A stretch of DNA of 64,000 nt from Lactococcus hircilactis (GCF_009601015.1 NZ_WITJ01000007.1:1-64000); one strand, 5' to 3'. Counted from the stretch's first letter, positions 36,191 through 46,715 are shown. The notes: generated from the letters alone by a model not told the origin. Numbers and translations are program-made.

Positions 36191-38248
36191 ATGCCAAGCC
36201 AATTTGACCGCGCCAAATATATTTTGACAAAAAATCCAAAATTATTAGCAAAATTACCACAAAAACTAGTGAAAAAAGCACATCAACATCTTCACTTCAT
36301 TTCAGATGTCAAACTTAAAATGAATCAAAATAAACGGACCAAATCACGACAAGCAAATAATTATGACGCACCAAAACGTGCACTGATTTATGTCATCTAC
36401 GAAAATGAGTCCGCCCTACAAACTTATAAAGTCATTTTTTTAGCTGCATTAGCTGCATTATCAGAAAAAGTACTGATTGTGGTCAATGGTGATTTATCTC
36501 AAAACGAGATTAAAACACTATCAAAATATGGTCAAGTTGAACTCAGAGAAAATACAGGATACGATACAGCAGCTTTTAAATACGGAATTTTAAAGATGGC
36601 TCCTCACTTCCAAAACTTTGATGAGCTTTTATTAGTCAACGATACAAATGTAGGACCAATGACGAATCTTGAAAATGTTTTCAAAAAAATGAGCTCCAGA
36701 AAATTGGATTTTTGGGGGATTTCTTATGGAGAACCTCAAGCAGACTTTACGGGATATAACCCTTATGGCACCATTCCTGAACATCTTCAATCCTACTTTC
36801 TTGTTATTGAGAAAAACATGTTTCAAAGCCCAGAATTTTTAGAATATTGGAAAAATCTTACAAATACCGATTCTCGAAATAAAGCAATCGGAAAGCATGA
36901 AACGGTTTTTACAAAGTATTTCTCAACTTTAGGATTTACTCATGGCGCTGTTTCTGGGAATAATGCTGACTCTGCGATGTATATCCATCCCTTGACAATG
37001 TTAAAAAAATTTAACGTCCCACTTGTAAAATATACAGCATTTGCAAATGATTCGGATGATAAATTTGCCTGGCAAGGTTTAGAAAGAAAAACAGAAGTTC
37101 CAGAATTGATTGACTATATCAAAACCGAGACCTCTTTTCCTAATACAGTACTTTCAGAAGTAATACAAACCATTCAAAATAAATCACACACCTCACATAT
37201 TCTCATTATTGATGGTGTTGAAAACCAAATCCCACAATGTACAAGATATCGAGTGATAAACAAGGCCGAACAACTTCGCAGTTTAGGAGAAACAGTTTGG
37301 ACAATCAACGCCAGTGAATTTCAGATGGGTTATGCAGAGCATGCCAGTCACATTATCATCTATCGTACACCTTACAGCGAAACATTCGAAAAACTCATCC
37401 AACTTTCTAAAAAATACCATAAACCTATTTATTATGATATTGATGATCTTGTCTATGACACGACTTATACGGATCAACTGGATTATGTTCAAACACTCAA
37501 ACCAGAAGACAAAGCCGCTTATGACCAAGGGGTTAGAAATTATGGTAAATTAATGCAGCTCTGTGATGGATTTATTACATCTACATCAGTCCTGAAAAAT
37601 GAGTTATTAAAATTCAAAAAACCTGTCTATCTTAATCGTAATCTGGCCAGTAATGCACTAATTATCTTAAGCAAAAGCGCTCGTGAACAAGTAAAAAAAG
37701 AGTCACAAAAAGTAAAACTAGGTTATTTTTCTGGATCTATTACACATAATGAAAATTTTAATCTCATTATGCCGGCTCTCCTTAAAATTCTAACAGAATT
37801 CCCACACGTCGAGTTGCATCTTGTTGGACACTTAACACTGCCTGCAGAACTAAAGAAGTATAAAAAACAGCTTATCTTCCATGATTATGTAACTTGGGAA
37901 CAACTTCCAGCACTTATTGCAGAAGTTGACATTAATCTTGCGCCACTGGTTGATAGTATTTTTAATCGTGCAAAATCTGAAATCAAATGGATGGAGGCGG
38001 CTTTGGTGGATGTTCCAACACTAGCAAGCAATGTTGGAAGTTTTGCTGAATGTATATCAGATGAAGAAACAGGGTTATTGGTTTCAGATGAATCATGGTA
38101 TGATAAGCTGAAGGAATTAATCACGCATCACGATAAATTGAACGATTTAGCGCATCAAGCTCATAAAAAGGTATTGTATAATTATCAAACAGCGCAACAC
38201 AAAGATGAAATGTCGGAGGAACTTCATGGCTCAACTGAAACGCATTAA
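36191..38248 (+). CDS. RgpF-type rhamnan synthesis domain fused to a GT4-like glycosyltransferase
   Basis: 685 aa from ATG 36191 (AAGGAG upstream); the longer ORF back to 36095 overlaps rgpD. N-terminal part (about 55-320) is the rhamnan synthesis protein F domain: RALIYVIYENESALQTYKVI, ENTGYDTAAFKYGI, LLVNDTNVGP. C-terminal part (about 340-680) is GT4/GT1-like: YYDIDDLVYD, LGYFSGSITHNENFN, AKSEIKWMEAALVDVPTLA. In related loci RgpF is separate and followed by other enzymes; here two activities share one chain, and no separate rgpE is present. Confidence 0.85.
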   Translation: MPSQFDRAKYILTKNPKLLAKLPQKLVKKAHQHLHFISDVKLKMNQNKRTKSRQANNYDAPKRALIYVIYENESALQTYKVIFLAALAALSEKVLIVVNGDLSQNEIKTLSKYGQVELRENTGYDTAAFKYGILKMAPHFQNFDELLLVNDTNVGPMTNLENVFKKMSSRKLDFWGISYGEPQADFTGYNPYGTIPEHLQSYFLVIEKNMFQSPEFLEYWKNLTNTDSRNKAIGKHETVFTKYFSTLGFTHGAVSGNNADSAMYIHPLTMLKKFNVPLVKYTAFANDSDDKFAWQGLERKTEVPELIDYIKTETSFPNTVLSEVIQTIQNKSHTSHILIIDGVENQIPQCTRYRVINKAEQLRSLGETVWTINASEFQMGYAEHASHIIIYRTPYSETFEKLIQLSKKYHKPIYYDIDDLVYDTTYTDQLDYVQTLKPEDKAAYDQGVRNYGKLMQLCDGFITSTSVLKNELLKFKKPVYLNRNLASNALIILSKSAREQVKKESQKVKLGYFSGSITHNENFNLIMPALLKILTEFPHVELHLVGHLTLPAELKKYKKQLIFHDYVTWEQLPALIAEVDINLAPLVDSIFNRAKSEIKWMEAALVDVPTLASNVGSFAECISDEETGLLVSDESWYDKLKELITHHDKLNDLAHQAHKKVLYNYQTAQHKDEMSEELHGSTETH

Positions 38249-39578
38249 ACCAACAACAATTTTTGTTAGTTTAGCCTTATGCTTTGGAATTATAGCAGCA
38301 ATAATTATGCCCGTTGCTTCAGCTCCTGACGAGACTTATCACTTCAATAATAGCTTCAATATCTTTTTTGAAAATGAAGCGATGACAAAAAACTTATCTA
38401 AAACATCCTCCCAACAAACGCTTCTAGGTGCTAAAGATTTATTTGCTATCCGAAATACTAATATCGCTGGAAGTGCAGATGATTTATACAAAACAAGTTT
38501 GACCCGAAAAGTAACACAATTAAAACATTCACGCTTTCGACTGAGCTTGAATCGGCAAAATTTAATCCACCTTCCGCAAGCATTAGGCATTTTGATTGCT
38601 TATTTCATCTATCCAAGTTATGGGCTGATGTTTATTTTTGGAAGGCTATGTAATTTATTCTTTTACACGGGGTTGATATATGTAGCGATAAAAAAATCTG
38701 CGTTTGGGAAACTTCCGATTGCATTAATTGCATTATTGCCTATCAGTATTCAACAAGCTGCCTCTCTTTCTTATGATACGTCTTTATTTGCATCAGTTTT
38801 TCTTGTTTTTTCATTAATGACTAATATTTGGAAAAATAATTTTAAAATTTCTAGGAAATGGTGGCTATATCTTCCTCTGATTTTACTAGGACTTTATCTA
38901 ACAAAAAAATCGGCACTCATTATGCTTGCATTAATTTTTACGGTTCCCGTTACTTTCTTTAGAAATCAAAAATTAAAAAAAGCATTAGAAGCAGTTTGGA
39001 ATTTTTGTAATAAGTATAAATGGTTAGTAGGAGTGGGAATGATAATGGGATCTTTTCTAGTCTTTAGATTTCTTTTCACAAACTACGGCGGTTTTATGAG
39101 ATGGCTGCATATTATGTTTAATACCTATTTTGTAACATGGATTAATACTAACCTTGATCCAATTGTTGTGTCAGGAATGGTAGGCTCTTTTGGAGCTCTA
39201 ACTTACCGTTTACCAGAATGGCTAATCATTTTGACGTTTGTGGTGATGTCTTGGATCATGTTAAGCGATGAAAAGATTAAGTTAGATAATCGAGTCGTTT
39301 TTATCTCAAGTTGCATTTTTATATTTAATATTCTTATTACAGGAACGATGATGTATAAAGGATGGACTGGAGGTGTTGGAAATGTGAGCATTGGGGAGCA
39401 GGGCCGATACTATACTCCGTTTTTGATATTCTTACTCCCGCTTTTCATGAAGTTATCAGAAAGTATCAAATTGGAAATAAAACCATGGCATCGGGAAGTA
39501 CTGACTTTTACAATAAGTTTTATTAATTTATTTCTATTTGTCGTGTTGACCGTATTATTTTGGTTTACAAAAGGTTAA
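38226..39578 (+). CDS. DUF2142 polytopic membrane protein (GT-C-like) 1
   Basis: 450 aa from ATG 38226 (GGAGG upstream), overlapping the preceding gene by 23 bases. About ten hydrophobic segments. The first extracytoplasmic loop has SAPDETYHFNNSF, the DUF2142 signature with acidic residues as in GT-C glycosyltransferases. Probably transfers sugars from an undecaprenyl-phosphate donor outside the membrane, or acts as polymerase. A second DUF2142 gene lies at 54464. Confidence 0.8.
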   Translation: MAQLKRIKPTTIFVSLALCFGIIAAIIMPVASAPDETYHFNNSFNIFFENEAMTKNLSKTSSQQTLLGAKDLFAIRNTNIAGSADDLYKTSLTRKVTQLKHSRFRLSLNRQNLIHLPQALGILIAYFIYPSYGLMFIFGRLCNLFFYTGLIYVAIKKSAFGKLPIALIALLPISIQQAASLSYDTSLFASVFLVFSLMTNIWKNNFKISRKWWLYLPLILLGLYLTKKSALIMLALIFTVPVTFFRNQKLKKALEAVWNFCNKYKWLVGVGMIMGSFLVFRFLFTNYGGFMRWLHIMFNTYFVTWINTNLDPIVVSGMVGSFGALTYRLPEWLIILTFVVMSWIMLSDEKIKLDNRVVFISSCIFIFNILITGTMMYKGWTGGVGNVSIGEQGRYYTPFLIFLLPLFMKLSESIKLEIKPWHREVLTFTISFINLFLFVVLTVLFWFTKG

Positions 39579-39581
39579 TTT

Positions 39582-40820
39582 ATGAAAAATATTTTATTTA
39601 TCTCCCCAACAGGAACATTGGATAATGGTGCTGAGATTTCAATTTTTGAATTACAAAAAGCCCTTCTTGCAAAAGGATATGGTGTAGTAAATGTCACACA
39701 ATCATCGGGAGATCTTCCTTATAAAAAAGCCTTTGAGATGGCAGGAATTAAGAACTTTATGTTCAATGCTGTAAAATGGTGGTGGGAAGATGCTCCTGGC
39801 CCAGTTCAAGGAACTGAACGTGAACTTTACCATTACTATCGTGAACATATTTTAAAAATTCAACAGATTATCAAAAATGAACATATTGATTTGGTGATTA
39901 CGAATTCAGTAAATATGTTTCAAGGAGCAGTGGCTGCTGCAATAGAAGGAATTCCACATTTTTGGTTGATTCATGAATTTCCTGAAGACGAATTTTTATA
40001 CTATGTGGATAAATTAGATTTTGTTGACCAGTTTTCAACGGCTATTTTTTCAGTACAAGGACGCCTACAAGAAAAGTTGCAAGAAATGTTACCAAATCGA
40101 GTGATTCACAGTTTTTATCCATTTACAGAAATTTCTGAGGAAAAGCTATCTGAAGGGGACAAAACCCGAATTGTATCGGTTGGTCGACTCACAGAGCGAA
40201 AAAATCAAATGGAACTCTTAGAGGCGTATTATCGGCTCAAACAGCCAGAAATAGAGTTAGTGCTAATTGGAAATTTTGATAAAGCATACAAAAAAAGAGT
40301 TGAAAGTTTTATCAAAGCACATCATCTCACGAATGTAACACTTGCAGGACCACAAGCAAATCCTTGGGCGATGGTTACTAACAGAGATCTCTTTGTTGCC
40401 CCATCTAAAATGGAAACGTTTGGATTAGTTTATGTTGAGGCGTTACTTCATGGTGTACCAAGCATTGTTTCTGATAATCCTGGACACTTATCAGCAAACG
40501 AAATTTTTAATTTTGGACAATTCTATGAATCTGGAAATATTGAGCAATTAACACATCTGCTTTCTGAAAGTTTAAAAAATAGAGAAATACTAAAAAAAGA
40601 AAGTTTATTAGCCCTTTCAGATCTTCGAAAATCCTATTCCGTAGAAAATGCTTACCAAGAAATTTTTGATCTTTTAGAAGAAAATTCTATTAGAAAAAGT
40701 AATTCAATTAGACATTTGCAGAAATTAGTTACGATTAACGATAATAATCCAGACCGATTTATCGCTAAATTGAAACATTATCTTAAGTCTTTACTGATTA
40801 AAGCGAGAATACTACGATGA
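39582..40820 (+). CDS. GT4-family glycosyltransferase
   Basis: 412 aa. N-terminal ISPTGTLDNGAEISIFELQKAL and C-terminal donor site VSVGRLTERKNQMELLEAY and PSKMETFGLVYVEALLHGVPS with the E-X7-E motif of GT4 enzymes. Retaining transferase; donor sugar unknown. Weak RBS; overlaps the next gene by 4 bases. Confidence 0.88.
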   Translation: MKNILFISPTGTLDNGAEISIFELQKALLAKGYGVVNVTQSSGDLPYKKAFEMAGIKNFMFNAVKWWWEDAPGPVQGTERELYHYYREHILKIQQIIKNEHIDLVITNSVNMFQGAVAAAIEGIPHFWLIHEFPEDEFLYYVDKLDFVDQFSTAIFSVQGRLQEKLQEMLPNRVIHSFYPFTEISEEKLSEGDKTRIVSVGRLTERKNQMELLEAYYRLKQPEIELVLIGNFDKAYKKRVESFIKAHHLTNVTLAGPQANPWAMVTNRDLFVAPSKMETFGLVYVEALLHGVPSIVSDNPGHLSANEIFNFGQFYESGNIEQLTHLLSESLKNREILKKESLLALSDLRKSYSVENAYQEIFDLLEENSIRKSNSIRHLQKLVTINDNNPDRFIAKLKHYLKSLLIKARILR

Positions 40821-41635
40821 ACCTGACCATCTGCCTTGTTGCATACAATAAAAAATTTACAGAGACAGTTAGCTATAAGCAACTCATTAGTTTTAGCAGT
40901 GTTGTCAAAAAGTGTTTAAATTTAGTTGTTGTTGATAATGGTAAAAAAAATTATACTGAAACAGTGATGCCAAGTGATTTTTTATCCATGAAATATTATT
41001 TTAATCCCAATCTTCATGAAAGAGGAACACGAGTTGCTTATCAATATGTACTCGAAACGATGGAAGATTATTGGTTAATGTTACTTGATGATGATACAGA
41101 ATTAACAGAAGGTTATATTCAAAAAGTTTTAAATGAATTGGGAAATCCAGAGATTAATGCTTTTTGTCCGCTAATTTTTGATGGAGAAGTGCAAATTTCT
41201 CCCACGCAAAGTGAAACAATCAAGAATTTGAATTTCCCTCAAAAATCAGGAGTTTATATCGAAAATATTACAGGGATTTCAAGCGGGTTAGTGCTATCAA
41301 AGAAGTTCATGTTAGAAATCAAAGAGTTTAGTAAGGAATTTCCACTCGATTACTTAGACCATTGGATTTTTTGGCAGCTCAGAAATCAAACAAAAAAAAT
41401 TAAAGTTATTGATGAAAAAATTCAGCATCACCTTTCAGTTCAACATTTGAAAGAATTATCAAAAGAGCGTTTTATCACTATTTTTACATCAGAATATCAC
41501 TATTATCAGCATTATCAACCCGAACAACTCTACTCAATCAGGAAGAAATATGTTAAAATGATAGTTAAAGCTTGGCTTAAAGGAGATTTTTTTCCTGGAA
41601 AAGCACTTATAAAAATAATACTAGAGAAGAAATAA
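40817..41635 (+). CDS. GT2-like glycosyltransferase
   Basis: 272 aa. ICLVAYNKKF at the start, VVDNGKKN, a DDD acidic cluster (MLLDDDTEL), and a His-rich C-terminus. Layout follows the rhamnosyl/galactofuranosyl-type GT2 group. ATGA overlap with the upstream gene. Confidence 0.78.
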   Translation: MNLTICLVAYNKKFTETVSYKQLISFSSVVKKCLNLVVVDNGKKNYTETVMPSDFLSMKYYFNPNLHERGTRVAYQYVLETMEDYWLMLLDDDTELTEGYIQKVLNELGNPEINAFCPLIFDGEVQISPTQSETIKNLNFPQKSGVYIENITGISSGLVLSKKFMLEIKEFSKEFPLDYLDHWIFWQLRNQTKKIKVIDEKIQHHLSVQHLKELSKERFITIFTSEYHYYQHYQPEQLYSIRKKYVKMIVKAWLKGDFFPGKALIKIILEKK

Positions 41636-41636
41636 A

Positions 41637-42365
41637 ATGGTGCAACCAAAAATATTATTAATTATCCCTGCCTATAATGAATCAGAAGGGATTGTTCAAG
41701 TCATAAATAAAGTGGATGAATATCGTAAAAAATCAGATTATCTCCTTGATTACGTTGTCATTAACGATGGTTCTACGGATCACGAAGAACAAGTACTCCG
41801 AACAAACGAAATTAACCACATTGAACTCATTCAAAATCTAGGAATTGGTGGTGCAGTACAAACAGGGTATAAATATGCACTCGAAAAAGAGTATGATATT
41901 GCTATTCAATACGACGGAGATGGACAACATGATATTGAGAGCCTCCCGTTTCTTATCGATCCAATCTTAACAGGAATGTATGATTTCACAGTAGGCTCAC
42001 GTTTTTTAGAAGAAAGTAATTCTGAATTTCAATCCTCAACATTACGACAAGCAGGAATAAAAATACTGTCCTTTTTAATCTATATGACTTCAAAAATTAG
42101 GATTAAAGATGTGACAAGTGGGTATCGAGCAGCAAATAGAAAAGTAATCTCACAGTTTGTTGAACGCTATCCAAGACAATATCCAGAACCAGAAAGTTAT
42201 ATGCACTTATTTGCAAAAAAGATTCGAGTAAAAGAAGTGGGTGTAAGGATGTTTGAAAGGGAGACAGGGACGTCTAGTATCAGTTTGTTTAAAGGAATGA
42301 GTTATATGATTAGTGTGTCTTTAGCCATCCTATTTTCTGCAATTATGGGAGGAAAAAAATCATGA
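41637..42365 (+). CDS. GT2 (DPM/GtrB-like) undecaprenyl-phosphate glycosyltransferase
   Basis: 242 aa. LLIIPAYNESEGIVQVINKV, VVINDGSTD, IGGAVQTGYKYAL, IQYDGDGQHD: the signature of dolichol-phosphate-mannose synthase-like enzymes. It lacks the two C-terminal membrane helices of GtrB, but one hydrophobic segment ends the protein (MISVSLAILFSAIMG). It is followed in overlap by a DUF2304 protein, the usual partner of such enzymes. Would make an undecaprenyl-phosphate sugar for an outside GT-C such as a DUF2142 protein. Confidence 0.85.
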   Translation: MVQPKILLIIPAYNESEGIVQVINKVDEYRKKSDYLLDYVVINDGSTDHEEQVLRTNEINHIELIQNLGIGGAVQTGYKYALEKEYDIAIQYDGDGQHDIESLPFLIDPILTGMYDFTVGSRFLEESNSEFQSSTLRQAGIKILSFLIYMTSKIRIKDVTSGYRAANRKVISQFVERYPRQYPEPESYMHLFAKKIRVKEVGVRMFERETGTSSISLFKGMSYMISVSLAILFSAIMGGKKS

Positions 42366-42766
42366 TGCCATTAACGTTAAGAATTTTAGCTATTATTTTA
42401 GCGCTCCTTTTTTTCGTTTATACGATTCGACTTATCAGAAAAAATTTAGCCGAAGTTCGTCACATGATGAAGTGGTTCATTTTGGCATTGGTTATCTTAT
42501 TTGGTGCGTTATTTTCAGAATTTGCAGCAAAAATAGCATATGCTTTAGGGATAAAAACCTTATCCTCTTTCGCCCTATTTGTGTTAGTTGCAATGCTTGT
42601 CGTTATTTCTTTACGGTATCAAATTTCTCTGATTGCAGCTGAAAAACAAATTAAAAATTTAATTCAAGAAGTTTCAATACTGCGTAAAGAAATGAAGGAT
42701 GCAGAGATAGAGAAAAAAGAAAATTCCACAAAAGAGCAAGAAAATAAAAAGGGAGTAAAGAATTAA
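42362..42766 (+). CDS. DUF2304 membrane protein
   Basis: 134 aa. Three hydrophobic segments (about 4-22, 38-58, 69-90) and a charged coiled-coil-like tail (EKQIKNLIQEVSILRKEMKD). The family follows DPM-like GT2 genes in many polysaccharide loci and is thought to help them at the membrane. ATGATG start overlapping the preceding stop. Confidence 0.8.
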   Translation: MMPLTLRILAIILALLFFVYTIRLIRKNLAEVRHMMKWFILALVILFGALFSEFAAKIAYALGIKTLSSFALFVLVAMLVVISLRYQISLIAAEKQIKNLIQEVSILRKEMKDAEIEKKENSTKEQENKKGVKN

Positions 42767-43813
42767 GTGAGTAAAATTTTAACGGTAACAATTCCGTCGT
42801 ATAACACAGAAAAATACATTGATGAATGCTTACCCTATCTTATTGATGAACAAATCATTTCAGACATTGAAATCTTAATTGTTAGTGATGGCTCTAAAGA
42901 TAATACGGTGGCCGTTGCACAAAAGTGGGCAGATAAGTATCCTGACTCAATTCGTGTCATTGATAAAGAAAATGGGGGACACGGTTCAACTATAAATCGA
43001 GGGATTTTAGAAGCAACAGGCAAATATTTTAAAGTGGTAGATGGAGATGATTGGGTTGTTACTAAAAATTTTGTCAAACTTGTCAATTACTTAAAACACA
43101 CAGAAGTTGATCTTATCAATAATCCTTATTTAGAACACGATGAAGAAACCTCTGCTGAAACGCTCATGATGAAACTCAATATTCCTTCAAATAGACTCAT
43201 CAAACATGAAAAAATAATTGAGCAAATCAAAATCCCACCAATGCACACAATTACTTATAAAACTTCAATTTTGAGAGATAATAGTATCATTATCGATGAA
43301 AAAATGTTTTATGTGGACGTTGAATACATCTGCTACCCACTGCCATTTGTTAAGACATCTGTTTATTTAGATTATCCTGTTTATATCTATCGTACAAACT
43401 CAGGGACGCAGTCTATGGCGGTTGGTAATATGGTTAAAAATCGTAAGATGCATTTAACAATGACAAAACATATCTGGAATTTCATAAAACAAATACCAGC
43501 TATAACACCAACAACTGTAAAAAAAGCATTATATCAACGTTTTTCAGAACTCATTATTGCACAATATGTGATTAATTTATCTATCCCAAATAAATTGGAC
43601 AGAAAAAAAGAAACGATTGCGTTCACCGAATTCTTAAAAATTGAGAAAGTATTAGAAAATCCAGATATTTTGAACTTGTCCAAACTGCTAGTTCGTACAA
43701 ATGGAGGAATTATTCGACCTGCCGTAACAATTAGAAATGGACTTCAATCCAATAAAGCTTGGCATGTTATTGAACGAAGTATTTTAAATTCGATTAAAAG
43801 AATGAAAAAATAA
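42767..43813 (+). CDS. GT2-family glycosyltransferase
   Basis: 348 aa, GTG start with GGGAG upstream. TVTIPSYNTEKYIDECLPYL, VSDGSKDNT, KVVDGDDWV (DxD-like). Donor and acceptor unknown. One base after the DUF2304 gene. Confidence 0.88.
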   Translation: MSKILTVTIPSYNTEKYIDECLPYLIDEQIISDIEILIVSDGSKDNTVAVAQKWADKYPDSIRVIDKENGGHGSTINRGILEATGKYFKVVDGDDWVVTKNFVKLVNYLKHTEVDLINNPYLEHDEETSAETLMMKLNIPSNRLIKHEKIIEQIKIPPMHTITYKTSILRDNSIIIDEKMFYVDVEYICYPLPFVKTSVYLDYPVYIYRTNSGTQSMAVGNMVKNRKMHLTMTKHIWNFIKQIPAITPTTVKKALYQRFSELIIAQYVINLSIPNKLDRKKETIAFTEFLKIEKVLENPDILNLSKLLVRTNGGIIRPAVTIRNGLQSNKAWHVIERSILNSIKRMKK

Positions 43814-43929
43814 GGGCTTGATAGTACCGTTAATCAAACGTCTAAAACACCAATGAAATCGATAAGCAAGGTAGAAGATATAAAAAAGAGAATACTTCTT
43901 TGTCTGGAGTATTGAATCAAGGAAATAAA

Positions 43930-44916
43930 ATGAAAAATTTAAAACCTCTAGTCAGTGTGATTATTCCAATCTATAATGTTGAAAAATATTTGCAGGAATG
44001 TCTAGAATCGGTTGCTAATCAAACTTATAATAATTTAGAAATTATTCTAATCAATGATGGTTCCTTCGATGGCTCACAGATAATTGCAGAGAAATATATT
44101 GAAAAGGATAAGCGATTTCATCTTGTAAATCAAGATTGTCAAGGAGTTTCTTATGCAAGAAACAAGGGGTTAGATCTCGCGCAAGGCAGTTACATTATGT
44201 TTTTGGACTCGGATGATAAAATAGCATTGGATACAGTTGAAAACTTATTGTTGCCGATTAATGGGAAACATCGCATCTTTTCAATGGCAAAATACTCTAC
44301 TCGAGATACTTTAAAAGATAATCATGCCGAAGCACAGGTGATTTCTGTTAAAGGAAAAATGATAGATCGGATAAAAGCTGTACAAACGTCAGGTTATCCG
44401 TCCTTTAGCCCGTGGGGGAAATTATATAGTCAAGATGTTTTTAAAACGCTACGTTTTCCTAATTTGTCTATACATGAAGACACGTCAATTATTTTACCTG
44501 TAATAGACAATGTAGATGAGATTGTTCTCATAAATCAGTCTCTTTGGTATTATCGACAAGTGAAGTCTAGCTTAACAAATATCAAAATATCAGAAAAAAA
44601 CGATGACATTTTTGAAAAAAATAAACTGCAAATAAATTTTGCAAAGGGAAAGCATCCAGAAATCTTAAACTATGTTTATATGTTATGTATGAATGAAAAT
44701 GATTTTGTGATGAGTAAGTGTTTGAAGGACAAATCTGATTTATCTCAAAAATTATTTCAACGATGTTTTGAGCAAAATAGAGAATTCTCAGAGAAAATAC
44801 AGCAAAGAAGATTTTTATATCGCTCCCCCAGTGTTTATCGCGTCATTATGCCATTAATGGATAAAGTATTAAAATCAGATGTGATAAGAGGAGTGGTTAA
44901 AAAATTCTTGACTTGA
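43930..44916 (+). CDS. GT2-family glycosyltransferase
   Basis: 328 aa from ATG 43930 (AAGGAAA upstream); the earlier in-frame start adds non-family residues. SVIIPIYNVEKYLQECLESV, ILINDGSFDGS, FLDSDDKI. The C-terminus is basic and may lie on the membrane. The 116 bases between this gene and the previous one hold nothing recognised. Confidence 0.88.
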   Translation: MKNLKPLVSVIIPIYNVEKYLQECLESVANQTYNNLEIILINDGSFDGSQIIAEKYIEKDKRFHLVNQDCQGVSYARNKGLDLAQGSYIMFLDSDDKIALDTVENLLLPINGKHRIFSMAKYSTRDTLKDNHAEAQVISVKGKMIDRIKAVQTSGYPSFSPWGKLYSQDVFKTLRFPNLSIHEDTSIILPVIDNVDEIVLINQSLWYYRQVKSSLTNIKISEKNDDIFEKNKLQINFAKGKHPEILNYVYMLCMNENDFVMSKCLKDKSDLSQKLFQRCFEQNREFSEKIQQRRFLYRSPSVYRVIMPLMDKVLKSDVIRGVVKKFLT

Positions 44917-44931
44917 GAGGTAAACTTAACG

Positions 44932-45897
44932 ATGAAAACGAGTGTTGTCATTGCAACGTACAATGGCGAAGAGTATATAGAAGAACAGCTAGAAACAATA
45001 AAAAATCAAACGCGGACAGTGGATGAAGTTCTTGTTTTTGATGACTTGTCTCAAGATGGAACAGCTTTATTGATTACGAATTTCATTGAAAAGTACGCCT
45101 TATCAAACTGGAATTTAATCGTTAATAAAGCTAATAAAAGTTATAGTCGGAATTTTTATGAAGGGGTGTCTCAAGCAACTGGGGATATTATTTTTTGCTG
45201 TGATCAAGATGATATCTGGAATGAAAAAAAAGTTGAAAATATGGTAGCGTGTTTTGAAGAAAATTCAAAAATACAAGTATTATCTGGCAACTATAGTTAT
45301 AAAATTGATAAGTCTCTCCCTGTTTCTATGCAATTTTATTACAAGGCAGAAAACTTTAAAAATCATTTTAATACTACTGTGAAAAGTGTTCGATTTTCTT
45401 CGAAGGGAGTATTTTCCGGAGGAGGACCAGGTTGGACGCTTGCGATAAGAAAAGAATACTTTAATAAAATCTCTCCTTTTTATAGTCCTGTTTTTTCACA
45501 TGATGGTTTTTTTAATACATTTTCTTCAATGGACCGAGTTTGTTTTAAGTACCTTGGAGAAACAGGAGAATTTCGCAGATATAGTGGGAGTACAAGCGAT
45601 AGCTCTTTAGTCCATACTAACGAAAAATTAAATCGAGAACTTCTTTTGACAAAAAACTATTTGGAACGTGTAAAAATAGCACAAAATTATCTTGAGCAAA
45701 AAGAAGAAGTTAATGTTAAACAACAACAAAAAATTTTATTCAAACAATCAAAAGCTCTCAAGGCTAGACAAAATTATTATTTGGAAAAAAATCTCAGGTC
45801 TTTATTCCGCGTTTTGTATTCCTGGAAAAGTTTTAATCCAGTTTGGGTAGTGAAAGATGTGCTGAATTATGGCACTCTTGGAAAGAGTGAACAATGA
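44932..45897 (+). CDS. GT2-family glycosyltransferase, RgpB-like
   Basis: 321 aa. SVVIATYNGEEYIEEQLETI, CDQDDIW: the DQDDxW motif shared with RgpB and the genes at 48492 and 50317, which suggests a rhamnosyl-type donor. ATGA overlap with licD-like gene. Confidence 0.86.
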   Translation: MKTSVVIATYNGEEYIEEQLETIKNQTRTVDEVLVFDDLSQDGTALLITNFIEKYALSNWNLIVNKANKSYSRNFYEGVSQATGDIIFCCDQDDIWNEKKVENMVACFEENSKIQVLSGNYSYKIDKSLPVSMQFYYKAENFKNHFNTTVKSVRFSSKGVFSGGGPGWTLAIRKEYFNKISPFYSPVFSHDGFFNTFSSMDRVCFKYLGETGEFRRYSGSTSDSSLVHTNEKLNRELLLTKNYLERVKIAQNYLEQKEEVNVKQQQKILFKQSKALKARQNYYLEKNLRSLFRVLYSWKSFNPVWVVKDVLNYGTLGKSEQ

Positions 45898-46715
45898 ATA
45901 AGCTATTGATTGATGAAATTAAAAAAATCGAACTTGAACTATTAGTTTTAGTAGATAAGGTTTGCCGAGAAAATAATATAGAATACTCCTTGGGTGGGGG
46001 ATCGTTACTTGGGAGTGTTAGACATAAGGGATTTATTCCTTGGGATGATGATATTGATATTATGCTAACACGTAAGAATTATGATAAACTTATAAAAATC
46101 CTTAGTCTTCAGAATGAAGCAGAGTTATGGCATTATTCAATCAAAGAAACGTTTCAACCTTATGCAAAACTTTGTAATAAGCAAACTTACCAAGCTAAGG
46201 CTGGTTTAGACTTTCTTTGGCCGAAGATTGGGGTAAATATCGATATTTTTCCAATGGATTATATGCCGGAAAAAGAAGAAAAAAGAGTTCAATTTATGCA
46301 TGAAGCACAGCATAAGGCGGAGATTTTATATTCTACCTCTTTTCCAGCATTTGTGAGTGGCTCAAAATGGTACTATTCCTTAGCGCGTCTTTTTCTTAGA
46401 GGCCCAAAATTTTTACGATATCACGGAAAAAATAGACAAGTTGCAAAAGAGGTTGATGATTTTATGGCAAAATATCAGTCAGATCCAAATGCTACACAAA
46501 TTGGCTTTCTTGCGAGTCGATATTTTGATAAGGAACATTTTTCTTCAATAATTTTTGAAAAATATGAAGATGTACAGTTTGAAAATTTAAATGTTAGAAA
46601 AATAGTTGATCATGATAGTTATTTACGGCAAATTCATGGAGATTATATGCAACTTCCTCCGGAAAATCAAAGAATTAATCATGATTATGTTACTTTTTAT
46701 GGGAAGGAAAATTAA
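45894..46715 (+). CDS. LicD-family phosphotransferase
   Basis: 273 aa. ENNIEYSLGGGSLLGSVRHKGFIPWDDDIDI is the full LicD signature. LicD proteins move phosphocholine, or other phospho-alcohols, from CDP donors onto glycans. No choline uptake or CTP:choline gene is seen; instead a CDP-polyol-type pair follows, so the donor is more likely a CDP-alditol. Confidence 0.88.
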   Translation: MNKLLIDEIKKIELELLVLVDKVCRENNIEYSLGGGSLLGSVRHKGFIPWDDDIDIMLTRKNYDKLIKILSLQNEAELWHYSIKETFQPYAKLCNKQTYQAKAGLDFLWPKIGVNIDIFPMDYMPEKEEKRVQFMHEAQHKAEILYSTSFPAFVSGSKWYYSLARLFLRGPKFLRYHGKNRQVAKEVDDFMAKYQSDPNATQIGFLASRYFDKEHFSSIIFEKYEDVQFENLNVRKIVDHDSYLRQIHGDYMQLPPENQRINHDYVTFYGKEN

